Assembly: GCA_019359115.1 (NCBI GenBank) | Contig: JAHHHW010000066.1 | Coordinates: forward strand, 1 to 64,000 | Source of the DNA: Pelatocladus maniniholoensis HA4357-MV3 | GTDB taxonomy: Bacteria; Cyanobacteriota; Cyanobacteriia; Cyanobacteriales; Nostocaceae | Direction of reading: 5' to 3' | Length of the DNA: 64,000 nt | In this document: piece by piece, positions 1 through 8,558 of the stretch | Layout of the letters: each line of letters opens with the position of its first letter | Position numbering within the stretch: position 1 is the stretch's first letter | Notes under the pieces: generated by a model | The model's input: only the letters and a program-made list of their open reading frames with translations | Told to the model about the DNA's origin: nothing | Databases searched by the model: none | Made by a program: the position numbers and the translations under genes

Positions 1-377
1 TCAGCATCGCATTTGATTCATGAAGAGTATGATTGAAAGTTAGATGAGGAAAGGGTTTTACAGTTTTCTGTTATCTATTTTGCGGCGCAGTCGCATCAAG
101 ACCTTTGTGCCAGTTGCGTAAGTCCTGACACCATAATCTTGTGTTTTATACACTACTTCAAATCTTCAATAGTTCAGATAGTCGCTGGTATAAAATAGCT
201 AATTTATATTATCGTTAGGATGATAGCCAACTTTGATTTATAGTTGCTAATGTTTTCACCGAAAACCTCATATTTAATAAATTATAACGTGCGTAACGTT
301 GATACTTGAACACACAATGTATTACAACTAGTTTTGACTTTCTCAAACTCTCCAATCCCCAATCATAAACCGATAAA
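1..377. other. Left-edge region with no recognisable gene
   Basis: AT-rich sequence without a supported gene. Frame 1 is open only to a TGA at 34-36, which could be the last codons of a gene lying outside the window, but eleven residues are too few to identify. The final part, near 345-365, carries the short 'tccaatccccaatc' type of repeat seen elsewhere in the window. Confidence 0.5.
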
Positions 378-1007
378 TTAAATTTGTTTTTTCACCCAAT
401 TCCGAAAATTTTTCGTCATCCCCATCACCCCAATTCTTTGACTTTCCTCCAAAAATCGTGCAATTTCAATTAAAGGCAACTTAGCAAAAGTAGACGAATC
501 ACTACACTCCACATATTGCCCTTGTTGCAATTGATAAATTCTCAGCACACCTTCTTCATAACGCCAAAGTTCTGATACACCCAAAGAAGCATAAATTTGC
601 AATTTATCCAAAGACGAACTAGTTAAATCAATTTCCACTACTAAATCTGGAGGTGGATCGCTATTCAAGTCAATTTCTGATTTGTTCCTCACTCGTGCTT
701 CGTTCTGGATATAGTAACTACTATCGGGTTCTGCACCCCGCAGCAAATCTTTACGTTTCAGGGTAGTGGAACCAGCAGGAAAAATTTCTAAATTCAACTC
801 TTCCCCAAGCACAAAAATCAGACGTTCAATTAGTCTGTTCCAATACTCATGGGGTAAGAGTGGGGTCATTATTTCCAGTATTCCTTGGTCGTAAGTCAGT
901 CTAGAGGTTCTATCCTCTCCCATATCAGCTATTATGGTTTCAAAAGTCTGCCAGCTAATGTTTTTTAATACAACCATTTGTGCTGAGGGAGTGCGTGTAC
1001 TTACCAT
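378..1007 (-). CDS. Uma2 family (DUF820) endonuclease-like protein
   Basis: A 209-residue protein of the cyanobacterial Uma2/DUF820 family, which has a PD-(D/E)XK nuclease-like fold and is strongly expanded in filamentous cyanobacteria; the cellular role of the family is not established. Visible signatures are RGAEPDSSYYI (about residues 90-100), PPPDLVVEIDLTSSS (about 118-132), where the Asp and Glu form the putative metal site, and the downstream KLQIYASLGVSELWRY, which supplies the Lys and a helix usual in this family. It lies 44 bp downstream of a second, divergent Uma2 gene on the same strand, so the two may be co-transcribed. No DNA-binding domain is seen. Family call is firm; nuclease activity is inferred only. 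Confidence 0.88.
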   Translation of the reverse strand: MVSTRTPSAQMVVLKNISWQTFETIIADMGEDRTSRLTYDQGILEIMTPLLPHEYWNRLIERLIFVLGEELNLEIFPAGSTTLKRKDLLRGAEPDSSYYIQNEARVRNKSEIDLNSDPPPDLVVEIDLTSSSLDKLQIYASLGVSELWRYEEGVLRIYQLQQGQYVECSDSSTFAKLPLIEIARFLEESQRIGVMGMTKNFRNWVKKQI

Positions 1008-1051
1008 TGCTCGATAAAATGTTAAAGATAAGTTTAGGTTGGGTTTCGCAT

Positions 1052-1753
1052 TTAAATTGTATCTGGATCGATATTTAACTCTCGCAATTTAGCAGCCAAT
1101 CTTTCTGCTCTACTTAGTGCTAATTCTTTCTGTTGACGTTCAGACTCAGCTTCTTCTTCAGGTGTTGGAATTAAATGTCCTTCAGGGGTAAAAAAACGTA
1201 ATAAGCCCTGATAAATACCTAGATATAAACCTAGCTGCTGACTCCATAAATACCCTTGATTGTTTGCTTCTAGGGGTTGATAATTGCCGTCTACTAAATG
1301 AAAACCAGCGAATTCTAGTGTGTATGGATCGAACCAAAAATAATCGGGTGTGCGGAAGGTATTTTGGTAAAGTTTTTTCTTGAATTCTTTATCAATATTA
1401 GCTGTGGATTCAGAGAGAATTTCCAGAATTACATTTGGATATTTGCCATCTTCTTCCCAAACTACCCAACTTTTACGAGCTTTGCGTTCCGTGTCTAGCA
1501 CAACAAAAAAATCTGGCCCCCGGAAGTCTTCTGATTTACTTTTACTGAAGCTATAGTAAATAGTAAGATTGCCAGCAGCATAGAAATCAGTTCTGTCTCG
1601 CCACAACCATTCCAGACATTTGAAAAGTAGGATTATTTGCCGCAGATGCAGTTCAGTTTCCAAAGGAGGCTCATCGCTGTATAAATCACTTGGGGGAAGG
1701 ATAACATCTTCTGGGATACCTTGGGGAGAGTCTAATTCTTTGGCGAGGGACAT
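1052..1753 (-). CDS. Uma2 family (DUF820) endonuclease-like protein with charged C-terminal helix
   Basis: A 233-residue second Uma2/DUF820 protein. The core contains RGPDFFVVLDTERK (about residues 78-91), YPNVILEILSEST (about 105-117, with the putative active-site Glu) and FKKKLYQNTFRTPDYFWFDP, the family's Lys/Tyr helix. After the core, residues from about 190 to the end are rich in Glu, Arg and Ala (TPEEEAESERQQKELALSRA), a predicted coiled coil common in this subfamily. It shares little sequence with the neighbouring Uma2 protein outside the active-site motifs, so the pair is not a recent tandem duplication. It is transcribed away from hflX across a 74-bp gap. Confidence 0.87.
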   Translation of the reverse strand: MSLAKELDSPQGIPEDVILPPSDLYSDEPPLETELHLRQIILLFKCLEWLWRDRTDFYAAGNLTIYYSFSKSKSEDFRGPDFFVVLDTERKARKSWVVWEEDGKYPNVILEILSESTANIDKEFKKKLYQNTFRTPDYFWFDPYTLEFAGFHLVDGNYQPLEANNQGYLWSQQLGLYLGIYQGLLRFFTPEGHLIPTPEEEAESERQQKELALSRAERLAAKLRELNIDPDTI

Positions 1754-1827
1754 GGCTTGGGCATCAGGTATTTATGGGTTTATTTTAACGTTGTCAGTGG
1801 AGCGATCGCATTTGCTGCTCTGTTAGG

Positions 1828-3690
1828 TTGGAAAACCGCATTCCGCATCCGGTAACATCACAATTAGTAAGAGTTTTGACACAAAAACAGTGTTGTAAAA
1901 TAGAAAGAGTAGGATTCGGAGGACCAGTTCACTGGTCAAAGACGCTTATCGAGACTATTTTCGGTAATCTTCAAGGTTTAAAATCCAGCCAGCTAAAGCA
2001 ACTACAGCGGCTGTATCACCAACGTATTCCGGGCGATCGCATCACTACACCGGAGTTTGCCCAGCGTTTGGCTGCTATTAGTACAGAAATCAATCAACCT
2101 GTATGTACCTATCTCAATCGTCGTGGACAAGTGATCCGCGTTGGGGTTGGTACTCCGCGTCAAACGCAAATTCCACCGTTGGAATTGCCCCGTTACGGTG
2201 CGGAACGACTTAGCGGTATCCGTTGTATCGCCACACATTTGAAGTCAGAACCGCCTAATGAAGCGGCACTGACATCTATGGCACTACAACGCCTTGATGC
2301 ATTAGCGGTAATAAATATTACAGGTACAGGATTTCAAAAACGGGGTGGTGGAGCTACAGGCTACGTTAAAGAAGCATATTTAGCGCATCTGACATCACAA
2401 GAGTCCCGCACCCTGATTACCAGTCCCTCTTTAAAGCCAGAAAATGGTAATGTTCCATCCCCAAGTTGGAATGTATCGCCACCAATGAGTCTGGATGCTC
2501 TGACCAAACAGGACTTGGTTGATTTAGTTGAAGAACTAGAAGAGGGTTTCCGGCGGGAATTTGTCGCCCAAGAGGTAGACACTGAACACGATCACGTGGT
2601 GATAGTTGGAGTTCTGACCGATGATCTGTCATCCCAACAATTCCAAGATATTGTGGCAGAATTGGGGCGGCTGGTAGATACTGCTGGTGGAGAAGTATTA
2701 CAGACTTTATGGCAGAAGCGATCGCGTATTCATCCCCAAACGGTAGTTGGTGAAGGTAAAGTACAAGAAATAGCCCTCACAGCCCAAACTTTGGGAGCTA
2801 ATCTTGTAGTTTTTGATCGCGATCTTTCACCTTCCCAAGTCCGTAACCTAGAGACTCAAATTGGTTTGCGAGTCGTTGACCGTACGGAAGTAATTTTGGA
2901 TATTTTTGCCCAACGCGCCCAATCTCGTGCTGGTAAATTACAAGTAGAATTGGCGCAGTTAGAATATATGCTGCCAAGACTAACTGGGAGAGGACAAGCC
3001 ATGTCTCGACTTGGTGGTGGTATTGGTACTCGTGGTCCTGGTGAAACTAAATTAGAAACCGAACGCCGTGCTATTAGTCGGCGTATTTCTCGTTTACAAC
3101 AAGAAGTTAACCAGCTACAGGCCCATCGAGAGCGGTTGCGACAACGACGACAAAATCGAGAAATTCCTTCCGTAGCTTTGGTTGGTTATACAAACGCAGG
3201 TAAATCCACCTTATTGAATGCTTTAACAAATGCCGAAGTTTACACCGCCGACCAGCTATTTGCTACCCTTGACCCTACTACACGCCGCTTAGTTGTTCCT
3301 CACGCAGCAACTAGTGAACCCCAAGAAATTTTGGTTACAGACACGGTAGGTTTTATCCATGAATTACCAGGATCGTTAATGGATGCTTTCCGCGCTACTT
3401 TGGAAGAAGTCACAGAAGCTGATGCTTTGCTACATTTAGTAGACTTATCTCATCCAGCTTGGTTAAGTCATATTCGTTCGGTCAGAGAAATTTTGGCTCA
3501 AATGCCAGTCACACCTGGTCCAGCACTGGTCGTTTTTAACAAAATTGACCAAGTTAGTAGTGAGACTTTAGCTCAAGCACGGGAAGAATTTCCCCTAGCG
3601 GTGTTTATTTCTGCAAGTAAGCGCTTGGGATTAGAAACTTTACGTCAGCGTCTCGGTCAACTGGTTCAATACGCCACTTCCTCTCGGTAA
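1828..3690 (+). CDS. hflX: GTPase HflX (ribosome-associated)
   Basis: HflX is a GTPase that binds the large ribosomal subunit and rescues stalled or heat-damaged ribosomes. The 620-residue frame has an N-terminal cyanobacterial extension, the glycine-rich HflX domain (GGGIGTRGPGETKLE, about 396-410) followed by a coiled coil, then the G domain with G1 GYTNAGKST (453-461), DTVGF (G3) and NKID (G4). The first codon used is TTG at 1828. Recognisable HflX similarity begins only near residue 41 (IETIFGNLQG), and no ATG or GTG lies in frame between, so the true start is uncertain. A GGAGGA stretch and a palindrome sit at 1918-1937, just before the conserved region. A hairpin terminator follows at 3731-3760. 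Confidence 0.93.
   Translation: MENRIPHPVTSQLVRVLTQKQCCKIERVGFGGPVHWSKTLIETIFGNLQGLKSSQLKQLQRLYHQRIPGDRITTPEFAQRLAAISTEINQPVCTYLNRRGQVIRVGVGTPRQTQIPPLELPRYGAERLSGIRCIATHLKSEPPNEAALTSMALQRLDALAVINITGTGFQKRGGGATGYVKEAYLAHLTSQESRTLITSPSLKPENGNVPSPSWNVSPPMSLDALTKQDLVDLVEELEEGFRREFVAQEVDTEHDHVVIVGVLTDDLSSQQFQDIVAELGRLVDTAGGEVLQTLWQKRSRIHPQTVVGEGKVQEIALTAQTLGANLVVFDRDLSPSQVRNLETQIGLRVVDRTEVILDIFAQRAQSRAGKLQVELAQLEYMLPRLTGRGQAMSRLGGGIGTRGPGETKLETERRAISRRISRLQQEVNQLQAHRERLRQRRQNREIPSVALVGYTNAGKSTLLNALTNAEVYTADQLFATLDPTTRRLVVPHAATSEPQEILVTDTVGFIHELPGSLMDAFRATLEEVTEADALLHLVDLSHPAWLSHIRSVREILAQMPVTPGPALVVFNKIDQVSSETLAQAREEFPLAVFISASKRLGLETLRQRLGQLVQYATSSR
1922..1937. promoter_or_regulatory. Palindrome beside a purine-rich GGAGGA near the hflX start
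   Basis: GACCAGT-TC-ACTGGTC is a perfect 7-bp inverted repeat that abuts GGAGGA (1918-1923). It lies 11 bp before the codon where conserved HflX sequence begins. It could be a leader hairpin acting on translation, or chance. It falls inside the longest open frame but outside the conserved protein. Confidence 0.25.
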
Positions 3691-3730
3691 ATACTTAAAA
3701 ACAATTAATTCAGTGATAAAAATCTTATAT

Positions 3731-3760
3731 AGGGGTGGACAGTTGTTCACCCCTATTTTA
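3731..3760 (+). terminator. Rho-independent terminator of hflX
   Basis: AGGGGTG (3731-3737) pairs with CACCCCT (3748-3754) around a 10-nt loop, followed by ATTTTA. It lies 40 bp after the hflX stop and before the oxygenase remnant. Confidence 0.75.
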
Positions 3761-3766
3761 TCTAAT

Positions 3767-3997
3767 CAAGAGCCAAAAGCATTTTCCGGCGGAGAATTGT
3801 TGCTATATAACAGCAAAATAGAAAATAATTTATATGTAAATGCAGAGTCATTTACAAAAATAGAACCACGTAACAACAGTATAGTTTTCTTTCTTAGCCG
3901 TTGTATGCATGAAGTTCTCCCTGTAAATTGTAAATCAAAAGCTTTTGCCGATAGTCGTTTTACTATTAATGGCTGGGTACGTAGAGCAATAAATTAG
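3767..3997 (+). pseudogene. C-terminal remnant of a 2OG-Fe(II) oxygenase
   Basis: About 77 codons encode the last part of a prolyl-4-hydroxylase-like 2-oxoglutarate/Fe(II) oxygenase: FSGGELLLY, then IEPRNNSIVFFLSRCMHEVLPV (HEV would be the distal iron-binding His) and the end motif DSRFTINGWVRR, whose Arg binds 2-oxoglutarate. The N-terminal half, including the HxD iron motif, is missing; the preceding sequence is the hflX terminator hairpin rather than coding DNA. The open frame could start at a GTG at 3713, but that start lies before the hairpin and has no family similarity. I read it as a gene truncated at its 5' end, so catalytically dead. The undamaged reading frame suggests recent loss. 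Confidence 0.7.
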
Positions 3998-4397
3998 TTA
4001 ATTATAAATACTCTGATAAGTAAGTCGGTTGGAATAAATCGATCTATGTTAAGCAATGTAAAATTATTGTAATCTATTTCGTAGTAAGGACTTTAGTCCT
4101 TACTACAAACCTTTAATTATTTACGCCGTTCTACTTATCGTCTTTGTAATTCAGGAAAGGTGAGTGCCTTTCCTTATTTATTTTCTGGTTAATCAAAAAA
4201 GTTATATCTATAGATATCCAGTAAAATCACTGATTTAAATTAACAGAAAATAAAACAAATCTTCAATTTTTCTGGGTTTATTTTTAGATAAAAAACATAG
4301 AAATTCCAAATACTTCTGTGAAAATTTATATAGGTATAAAAAACGAGTTACAGAAGAGCTACCCAAACGCCTTTGTAAAACAAAAAAAAGAGGAATA
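3998..4397. other. 400-bp intergenic region with one palindromic repeat
   Basis: AT-rich gap between the oxygenase remnant and the exported protein. It holds the palindrome at 4081-4106 and, before 4398, an AT-rich stretch that probably includes the promoter of the downstream gene. A purine run (aaaaaaaagaggaata) ends one base before its ATG and could serve as ribosome binding site. No gene is seen. Confidence 0.5.
4081..4106. repeat. Palindromic GTAGTA-family repeat, copy 1
   Basis: GTAGTAAGGAC (4081-4091) and its exact complement (4096-4106) flank a TTTA loop. Related palindromes occur at 18097-18124 and 42714-42769, so this is a dispersed repeat family rather than a one-off terminator. 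Confidence 0.8.
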
Positions 4398-5432
4398 ATG
4401 TCAACACATTCAAAGTCAACCCTTAGACATTTAGTTGTAGGTTTAGTGACATTTGCCGTAATTGGAACAGGTCTAGTCAGTACTGCTTATGCTGGTAACG
4501 GTAATGGTAAAGGTAATGGCAACAATCAAAACCAAGCTACACCAGCACCCACACCATCACCCACACCATCACCCACACCAGCACCCACACCAGCACCAGC
4601 TAGCAAGGGTACTATTAGTTTTTCAGCAACAGGAACGAATACTTACGACAAATCTAATGATCCTCTAGCAGCATCAGCTGTCTTTGATTTTTTAGAAAAT
4701 GGCATATTGTCACTAACTCTGTCTAATACATCTTCTATGGGTATATCAAACCCTTCTGATGTTTTGACAGCAGTCTTCTGGGACTATGATGGCTCTCCCC
4801 TAAACTTATCGTTGTTGTCAGCTACAGCTTCAACTTTAGTTAGTGGCTCTTCTACTGTTGGAAACAATGTTGATCTTCTTGGCTCTCTAAATGAATGGAA
4901 GTTACCAAACACTAGCAATACCAGTGGACTACCTGGTATCACTCAAGATTATGGTATTGGTACTGCTGGTTTGGGTATTTTCCAAGGTGGTGGTGGACAA
5001 CAATTCAATTACGGCATTATCAGTGATTACTCTGACGATGCAAACAAAGCTGTCAAAGATGGAACTTTTGTTAAAGGTTCCGCCACGTTCCTTTTATCAG
5101 AGCTGACTTCCGACTTTGATATAACCAAGATTGGTAACATCCGCTTCCAGTACGGTACATCGTTAAGCGAAACTAGTTTAACGCCGACACCTACTCCGAC
5201 ACCTACTCCGACACCTACTCCGACACCAGCACCGACACCAGCGCCGACACCAGCACCGACACCAGCACCGACACCAGCACCGACACCAGCACCGACAACT
5301 TATTACCAACCTACTCCGCCTGAATCTACACCTAAAAAAGTGCCTGAACCTGCTTTGGCTACAGCATTGGGACTATTTGCTTTAGGTGCTTTGAGAAAAG
5401 GACAAAAGTTCAAAAAACCCGCCTGTGATTAA
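4398..5432 (+). CDS. Exported PEP-CTERM-type protein with Pro/Thr-rich linkers
   Basis: A 344-residue secreted protein of unknown function. It starts with a signal peptide (hydrophobic [20 protein letters not shown], about 13-32, with an AYA cleavage site), then a Gly/Asn-rich segment, a first proline-threonine repeat ([10 protein letters not shown] type, about 47-66), a central domain of about 190 residues rich in Ser, Thr, Gly and Asn, a second and longer [14 protein letters not shown] tract (about 262-300), and the end [17 protein letters not shown] followed by RKGQKFKK. That end is the PEP-CTERM layout: Pro-Glu-Pro, membrane helix, basic tail, recognised by exosortase in bacteria that make exopolysaccharide. 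The repeats are tandem at DNA level (ccgacacctact and ccgacaccagca), so length is likely variable between strains. The dispersed repeat at 5441 begins just past the stop. Confidence 0.8.
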   Translation: MSTHSKSTLRHLVVGLVTFAVIGTGLVSTAYAGNGNGKGNGNNQNQATPAPTPSPTPSPTPAPTPAPASKGTISFSATGTNTYDKSNDPLAASAVFDFLENGILSLTLSNTSSMGISNPSDVLTAVFWDYDGSPLNLSLLSATASTLVSGSSTVGNNVDLLGSLNEWKLPNTSNTSGLPGITQDYGIGTAGLGIFQGGGGQQFNYGIISDYSDDANKAVKDGTFVKGSATFLLSELTSDFDITKIGNIRFQYGTSLSETSLTPTPTPTPTPTPTPTPAPTPAPTPAPTPAPTPAPTPAPTTYYQPTPPESTPKKVPEPALATALGLFALGALRKGQKFKKPACD

Positions 5433-5440
5433 ATTTATTT

Positions 5441-5519
5441 GAGTCGTCTGAAGACGACTTGTGCTATTGGCTAAGGGTTAAAACCCAAGCGCGGTATATT
5501 GAAAAAATTGAGATGCTCC
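5441..5519. repeat. Dispersed mosaic repeat, copy A (uninterrupted)
   Basis: Starts with the palindrome GTCGTC-TGAA-GACGAC, then GGGTTAAAACCC, and ends near gatgctcc. A second copy with about 90 percent identity lies at 50933-51129, there split by a 114-bp insertion. Both copies follow genes for exported proteins on the plus strand. Confidence 0.85.
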
Positions 5520-5614
5520 CCCCTCCACACTTGGAATGCGGTAAGGAGGATGTCAAACTAAGGCTTGGAGGTACAACACAGCTAGCTGTCCTTCTGGGCC
5601 AATTTTTTTTCGCC

Positions 5615-6508
5615 TCATTCTTTCCAAGCAACACCAACTTGTCTTACTACTTCCAAAAACCTCTCCACCGTTGCAGATGTATTGTCGCGTCGCCAAATCA
5701 TCGCCAGCGCTATCTTGGGTGTTGGTTCTTGCATTGGTTTATAAATTACCCCAGTTCTTTGCAAATGTTGCAGCGACTCCGGTACGATCGCCACACCCAT
5801 CTCTGCTGCAACTAAACTCACAATTGTTTGCATCTGAATTGCTTCTTGGGCAACGGTAGGACTAAAATTGGCTTGCTGGCAAAAACTAATTATTGAGTCG
5901 TACACTCCAGGGGCTAAGGGACGAGGAAACAAAATGAAGGGTTCACCTTGGAGTGAAAACAACGATATACTCGATTGATTAGCTAGTGCATGAGTTTCTG
6001 GTAACGCCACCACTAATGATTCGTAAAAAATAACTTCCCAGCAAAATGTATCTTCTTCTACTGGTGGACGCACAAATCCAACATCTATTCGGTTATCTCG
6101 CAACCATTGTAATTGTTGATCTGTAGTCAATTCATGCAATTCTAGATTGACATCTGGGATGCAACTACGAAATGTCCGCATAATAGTTGGCAAAATATTA
6201 TACGCAGCAGAACTGACAAAGCCAACTACAACTTGTCCGCCTAAACCACGACTGATTTGTCTCCCCAATTGCACCGCTTGTTCTAGCTGCTTGAGAATTT
6301 GTTGAACTTCGCCTAAAAACACCTGTCCAGCTGTGGTTAACTGCACAGTTCTTTTGGTGCGGTGAAACAATTGAAAGCCCAACTCTACTTCTAACTGACG
6401 AATTTGTTGACTTAGAGGAGGTTGGGCGATATGTAAGCGTTCCGCCGCTCGTCCAAAATGCAATTCCTCAGCTAATGTTACAAAGTATCGTAAGTGTCGC
6501 AGTTCCAT
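5615..6508 (-). CDS. LysR-type transcriptional regulator (BenM/CatM/AlsR-like)
   Basis: A 297-residue LysR-type regulator. Residues 1-60 are the winged helix-turn-helix (MELRHLRYFVTLAEELHFGR, then AAERLHIAQPPLSQQIRQLE); residues from about 90 form the periplasmic-binding-protein-like effector domain (GQVVVGFVSSAAYNILP). The HFGRAAERLHIAQPPLSQ signature points to the BenM/CatM/AlsR branch, whose members answer to small aromatic or organic acids. It ends the minus-strand run hemD-coaE-lysR; its start lies 3 bp beyond the coaE stop, so it is probably cotranscribed, although most LysR regulators are divergent from their targets. The effector cannot be inferred. Confidence 0.9.
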   Translation of the reverse strand: MELRHLRYFVTLAEELHFGRAAERLHIAQPPLSQQIRQLEVELGFQLFHRTKRTVQLTTAGQVFLGEVQQILKQLEQAVQLGRQISRGLGGQVVVGFVSSAAYNILPTIMRTFRSCIPDVNLELHELTTDQQLQWLRDNRIDVGFVRPPVEEDTFCWEVIFYESLVVALPETHALANQSSISLFSLQGEPFILFPRPLAPGVYDSIISFCQQANFSPTVAQEAIQMQTIVSLVAAEMGVAIVPESLQHLQRTGVIYKPMQEPTPKIALAMIWRRDNTSATVERFLEVVRQVGVAWKE

Positions 6509-6511
6509 TCA

Positions 6512-7090
6512 TTAAATGACTCGGTCAACTTGTTTCAACAACGCTTCTAGGGTGGAGGAATTATCTAAGACTACATCAGCACGCGCGGCTTTGTCGGCGA
6601 TTGGGATTTGACTGTGAATTCTCGCTTGTGCTTGCTCGAAAGTGAGATTGTTTCTTTGCATTAATCTTGCTAATTGCTGTTGCTGGGAACAACACACGAC
6701 CCAAATTTCTGTGACTAAATCAGTCATTCCAGCTTCAAATAATAAAGGCACAACTAATACTAGTATTTTTGCGGTAGATGCTTGAATTTCGGCTAAAAAG
6801 CGATCGCGTACGTAAGGATGAATCAAATTCTCTACCCAAGCGCGTTCATCAGGATGATGAAAGATGATTTCACCTAATTTTTGACGATTGAGATCACCAT
6901 TTGGTAGTAAAATTTGATTACCGTAATGAATGGCGATCGCGTCGAGAATAGGTGAACCAACACAAACAGCTTGTCGGGCATAAATATCCGCATCCAAAGT
7001 TGGCAAATCATAAGCATCTGCCAAGTAATTGGCAACTGTTGTCTTGCCTGTAGCAATACCACCTGTTAAGCCAATGATTTTTTTGGTCAT
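6512..7090 (-). CDS. coaE: Dephospho-CoA kinase
   Basis: CoaE phosphorylates dephospho-CoA at the 3'-OH in the last step of coenzyme A synthesis. The 192-residue protein has the P-loop GLTGGIATGKTTVANYL (about 7-23), the DADIYARQAV segment, which is the substrate-binding Asp region, the IHPYVRDRF lid motif (about 91-99) and QLARLMQRNNLT near the adenine site. Length is normal. It lies between hemD and a LysR gene on the same strand. panD, another gene of the pantothenate/CoA pathway, is 16 kb away on plus. Confidence 0.95.
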   Translation of the reverse strand: MTKKIIGLTGGIATGKTTVANYLADAYDLPTLDADIYARQAVCVGSPILDAIAIHYGNQILLPNGDLNRQKLGEIIFHHPDERAWVENLIHPYVRDRFLAEIQASTAKILVLVVPLLFEAGMTDLVTEIWVVCCSQQQQLARLMQRNNLTFEQAQARIHSQIPIADKAARADVVLDNSSTLEALLKQVDRVI

Positions 7091-7165
7091 TTGTCATTTG
7101 TCATTTGTCATTGGTTAATTTGAAATTCTCTGGACTATTGACTATGACTATTGACTCTGGACTAT
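7086..7165. repeat. Heptamer-type tandem repeats between hemD and coaE
   Basis: Tandem 'tcatttg' units (7087-7108) are followed by 'actattgactatg/ctctgg' units up to about 7165. They fill the whole gap between the two genes. Confidence 0.8.
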
Positions 7166-7168
7166 TGA

Positions 7169-8032
7169 CTATGAATTGGTTGCCCATTGAATTAGCGCTT
7201 GTGTTAAACCTTCTAGTGTATATTCTTGGGCTTCGACATCTACGCGTCCAAACAGAGAACGACAAGTGTTTGATGTCTGAGGGCCAATAGAAGCGATACA
7301 AACTCCTTCTAAAGAATCAGCTACTACAGATAATTGACTTTGTGATGAGTGACCAGAGAAGATTTTTTCTGCCAGTTGATAGAAAAATTGCACTGTTTTG
7401 GAACTGGCAAAGGTGATCACATCAACAGTACCACTCTGTAAAGCTAGTTCTGCTGAGGGAGGAACACTATTCGGACAGCAAGATTGATATGCTGGAACTT
7501 CAATCACTTCTGCACCTTTGGCGGTTAGTTCTCGAATCAAAATTTCTCGTCCACCGCTTTCGACTCTGGGAAATAAAATTTTCTTACCTGTGAGATCTTC
7601 AGGAAAGTGTTCGACTAAGGAGTCAGCAACAAAGTCTGGTGGGATGAAATCAGGTTGTAAACAATGTTGTCTGAGGGTTTGGGCAGTTTTTTCACCAACT
7701 GCGGCAATTTTGACTTCTGCCAAGGCGCGAATGTCTTTACCCTGGGCCAGGAGTCGTTCGCAGAAGTAGCCTACACCGTTGCTAGAAGTCAGAATTAACC
7801 AGTCAAACTCAGATAAGCGAGCGATCGCCTGATCTAAAACTTCCCAACTAGAAGGCGGGCCAATTTCCAAGGCAGGCATTTCCACAACATAAGCGCCTGC
7901 TGCTATTAAAAGTTCTGCAAATTGACTTGACTGTCCAACTGAACGTGTTACCAGAATCGTTTTACCGTTGAGAGGTAAGTGGGAATTTGTGGGAACGGCA
8001 ATAGAGCCAGAGGAGGAGAGGTTGCTTGCCAT
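7169..8032 (-). CDS. hemD: Uroporphyrinogen-III synthase
   Basis: HemD closes hydroxymethylbilane into uroporphyrinogen III with inversion of ring D, the branch point to haem, chlorophyll, sirohaem and cobalamin. The 287-residue protein shows the two-lobe family pattern: KTILVTRSVGQSSQFAELL (about 24-42), VEMPALEIGPPSSW, DWLILTSSNGV (about 75-85), the linker AVGEKTAQTLRQHC, and in lobe 2 ILFPRVESGGREILI and DVITFASSKTVQFF. Directly upstream on the same strand is a broken cobA, the gene that usually precedes hemD in cyanobacteria. Confidence 0.93.
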   Translation of the reverse strand: MASNLSSSGSIAVPTNSHLPLNGKTILVTRSVGQSSQFAELLIAAGAYVVEMPALEIGPPSSWEVLDQAIARLSEFDWLILTSSNGVGYFCERLLAQGKDIRALAEVKIAAVGEKTAQTLRQHCLQPDFIPPDFVADSLVEHFPEDLTGKKILFPRVESGGREILIRELTAKGAEVIEVPAYQSCCPNSVPPSAELALQSGTVDVITFASSKTVQFFYQLAEKIFSGHSSQSQLSVVADSLEGVCIASIGPQTSNTCRSLFGRVDVEAQEYTLEGLTQALIQWATNS

Positions 8033-8085
8033 AGTGTTTGAGAGTAGTGCATTCTGGGAATGTCTAAGTCTATATTCTCAGGTTG

Positions 8086-8270
8086 TTAGTTTCTGCGTAA
8101 CCCCACCACTTCCCCAATTACAATTACCACTGGTGAAAGTAAAATTTCAGACGTTTGCTCCACAATGGTTTCGAGTGTTCCTATCCAAATTTGTTGTTTT
8201 TTAGTTCCTGCCCAGAGAATAATCGCGATTGGTGTAGATGGCGATCGCCCCTGTTGTTGTAGAAGATTTT
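8086..8270 (-). pseudogene. cobA: C-terminal remnant of cobA (uroporphyrin-III C-methyltransferase)
   Basis: Roughly the last 60 codons of a SUMT/CobA protein are preserved: ENLLQQQGRSPSTPIAII, WAGTKKQQIWIGTL and the end motif LSPVVIVIGEVVGLR. The rest of the enzyme, with the N-terminal GxGxG SAM-binding loop and the GDPF motif, is absent. The upstream part of the open frame (to 8331) reads as hydrophobic AT-rich sequence without similarity. Position immediately before hemD matches the usual cyanobacterial cobA-hemD order, so this is a deleted gene rather than a transferred fragment. Since the window encodes sirohaem-dependent NirA and the cobalamin enzyme CobJ, a working SUMT must exist elsewhere in the genome. 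Confidence 0.75.
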
Positions 8271-8558
8271 CAACTTTATAAAAGTTATTAAATATGTTAA
8301 GTAATGTTATAATAATGCAAGATTTTCTCAATTAACCAACTAAGTAGTCAGACGGAATTAATTACAAAAAATTAGACTTGAAACGCTTACCTAGCCGAGA
8401 ACTCATCTGTAAGTATTTTTGTCCGGTTACTTATTTTCTTTCGTTTCAGGATTTGGCTAAAATCAGTCATTTTCGATATGCTAAAATATTTGAATAGGCT
8501 GGCTATTTTATGTAAATTTTTTGAATCTTGTGATTCTAGCTAGTTTTCGCCTCAAAAA

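Noticed and set aside
5459..5859. Two plus-strand frames antisense to the LysR gene
   Set aside because: They are shadows of the LysR reading frame and begin inside the mosaic repeat; no protein-like pattern.
7101..7301. Small frames on both strands between hemD and coaE
   Set aside because: They are built from tandem short repeats and overlap the end of hemD.
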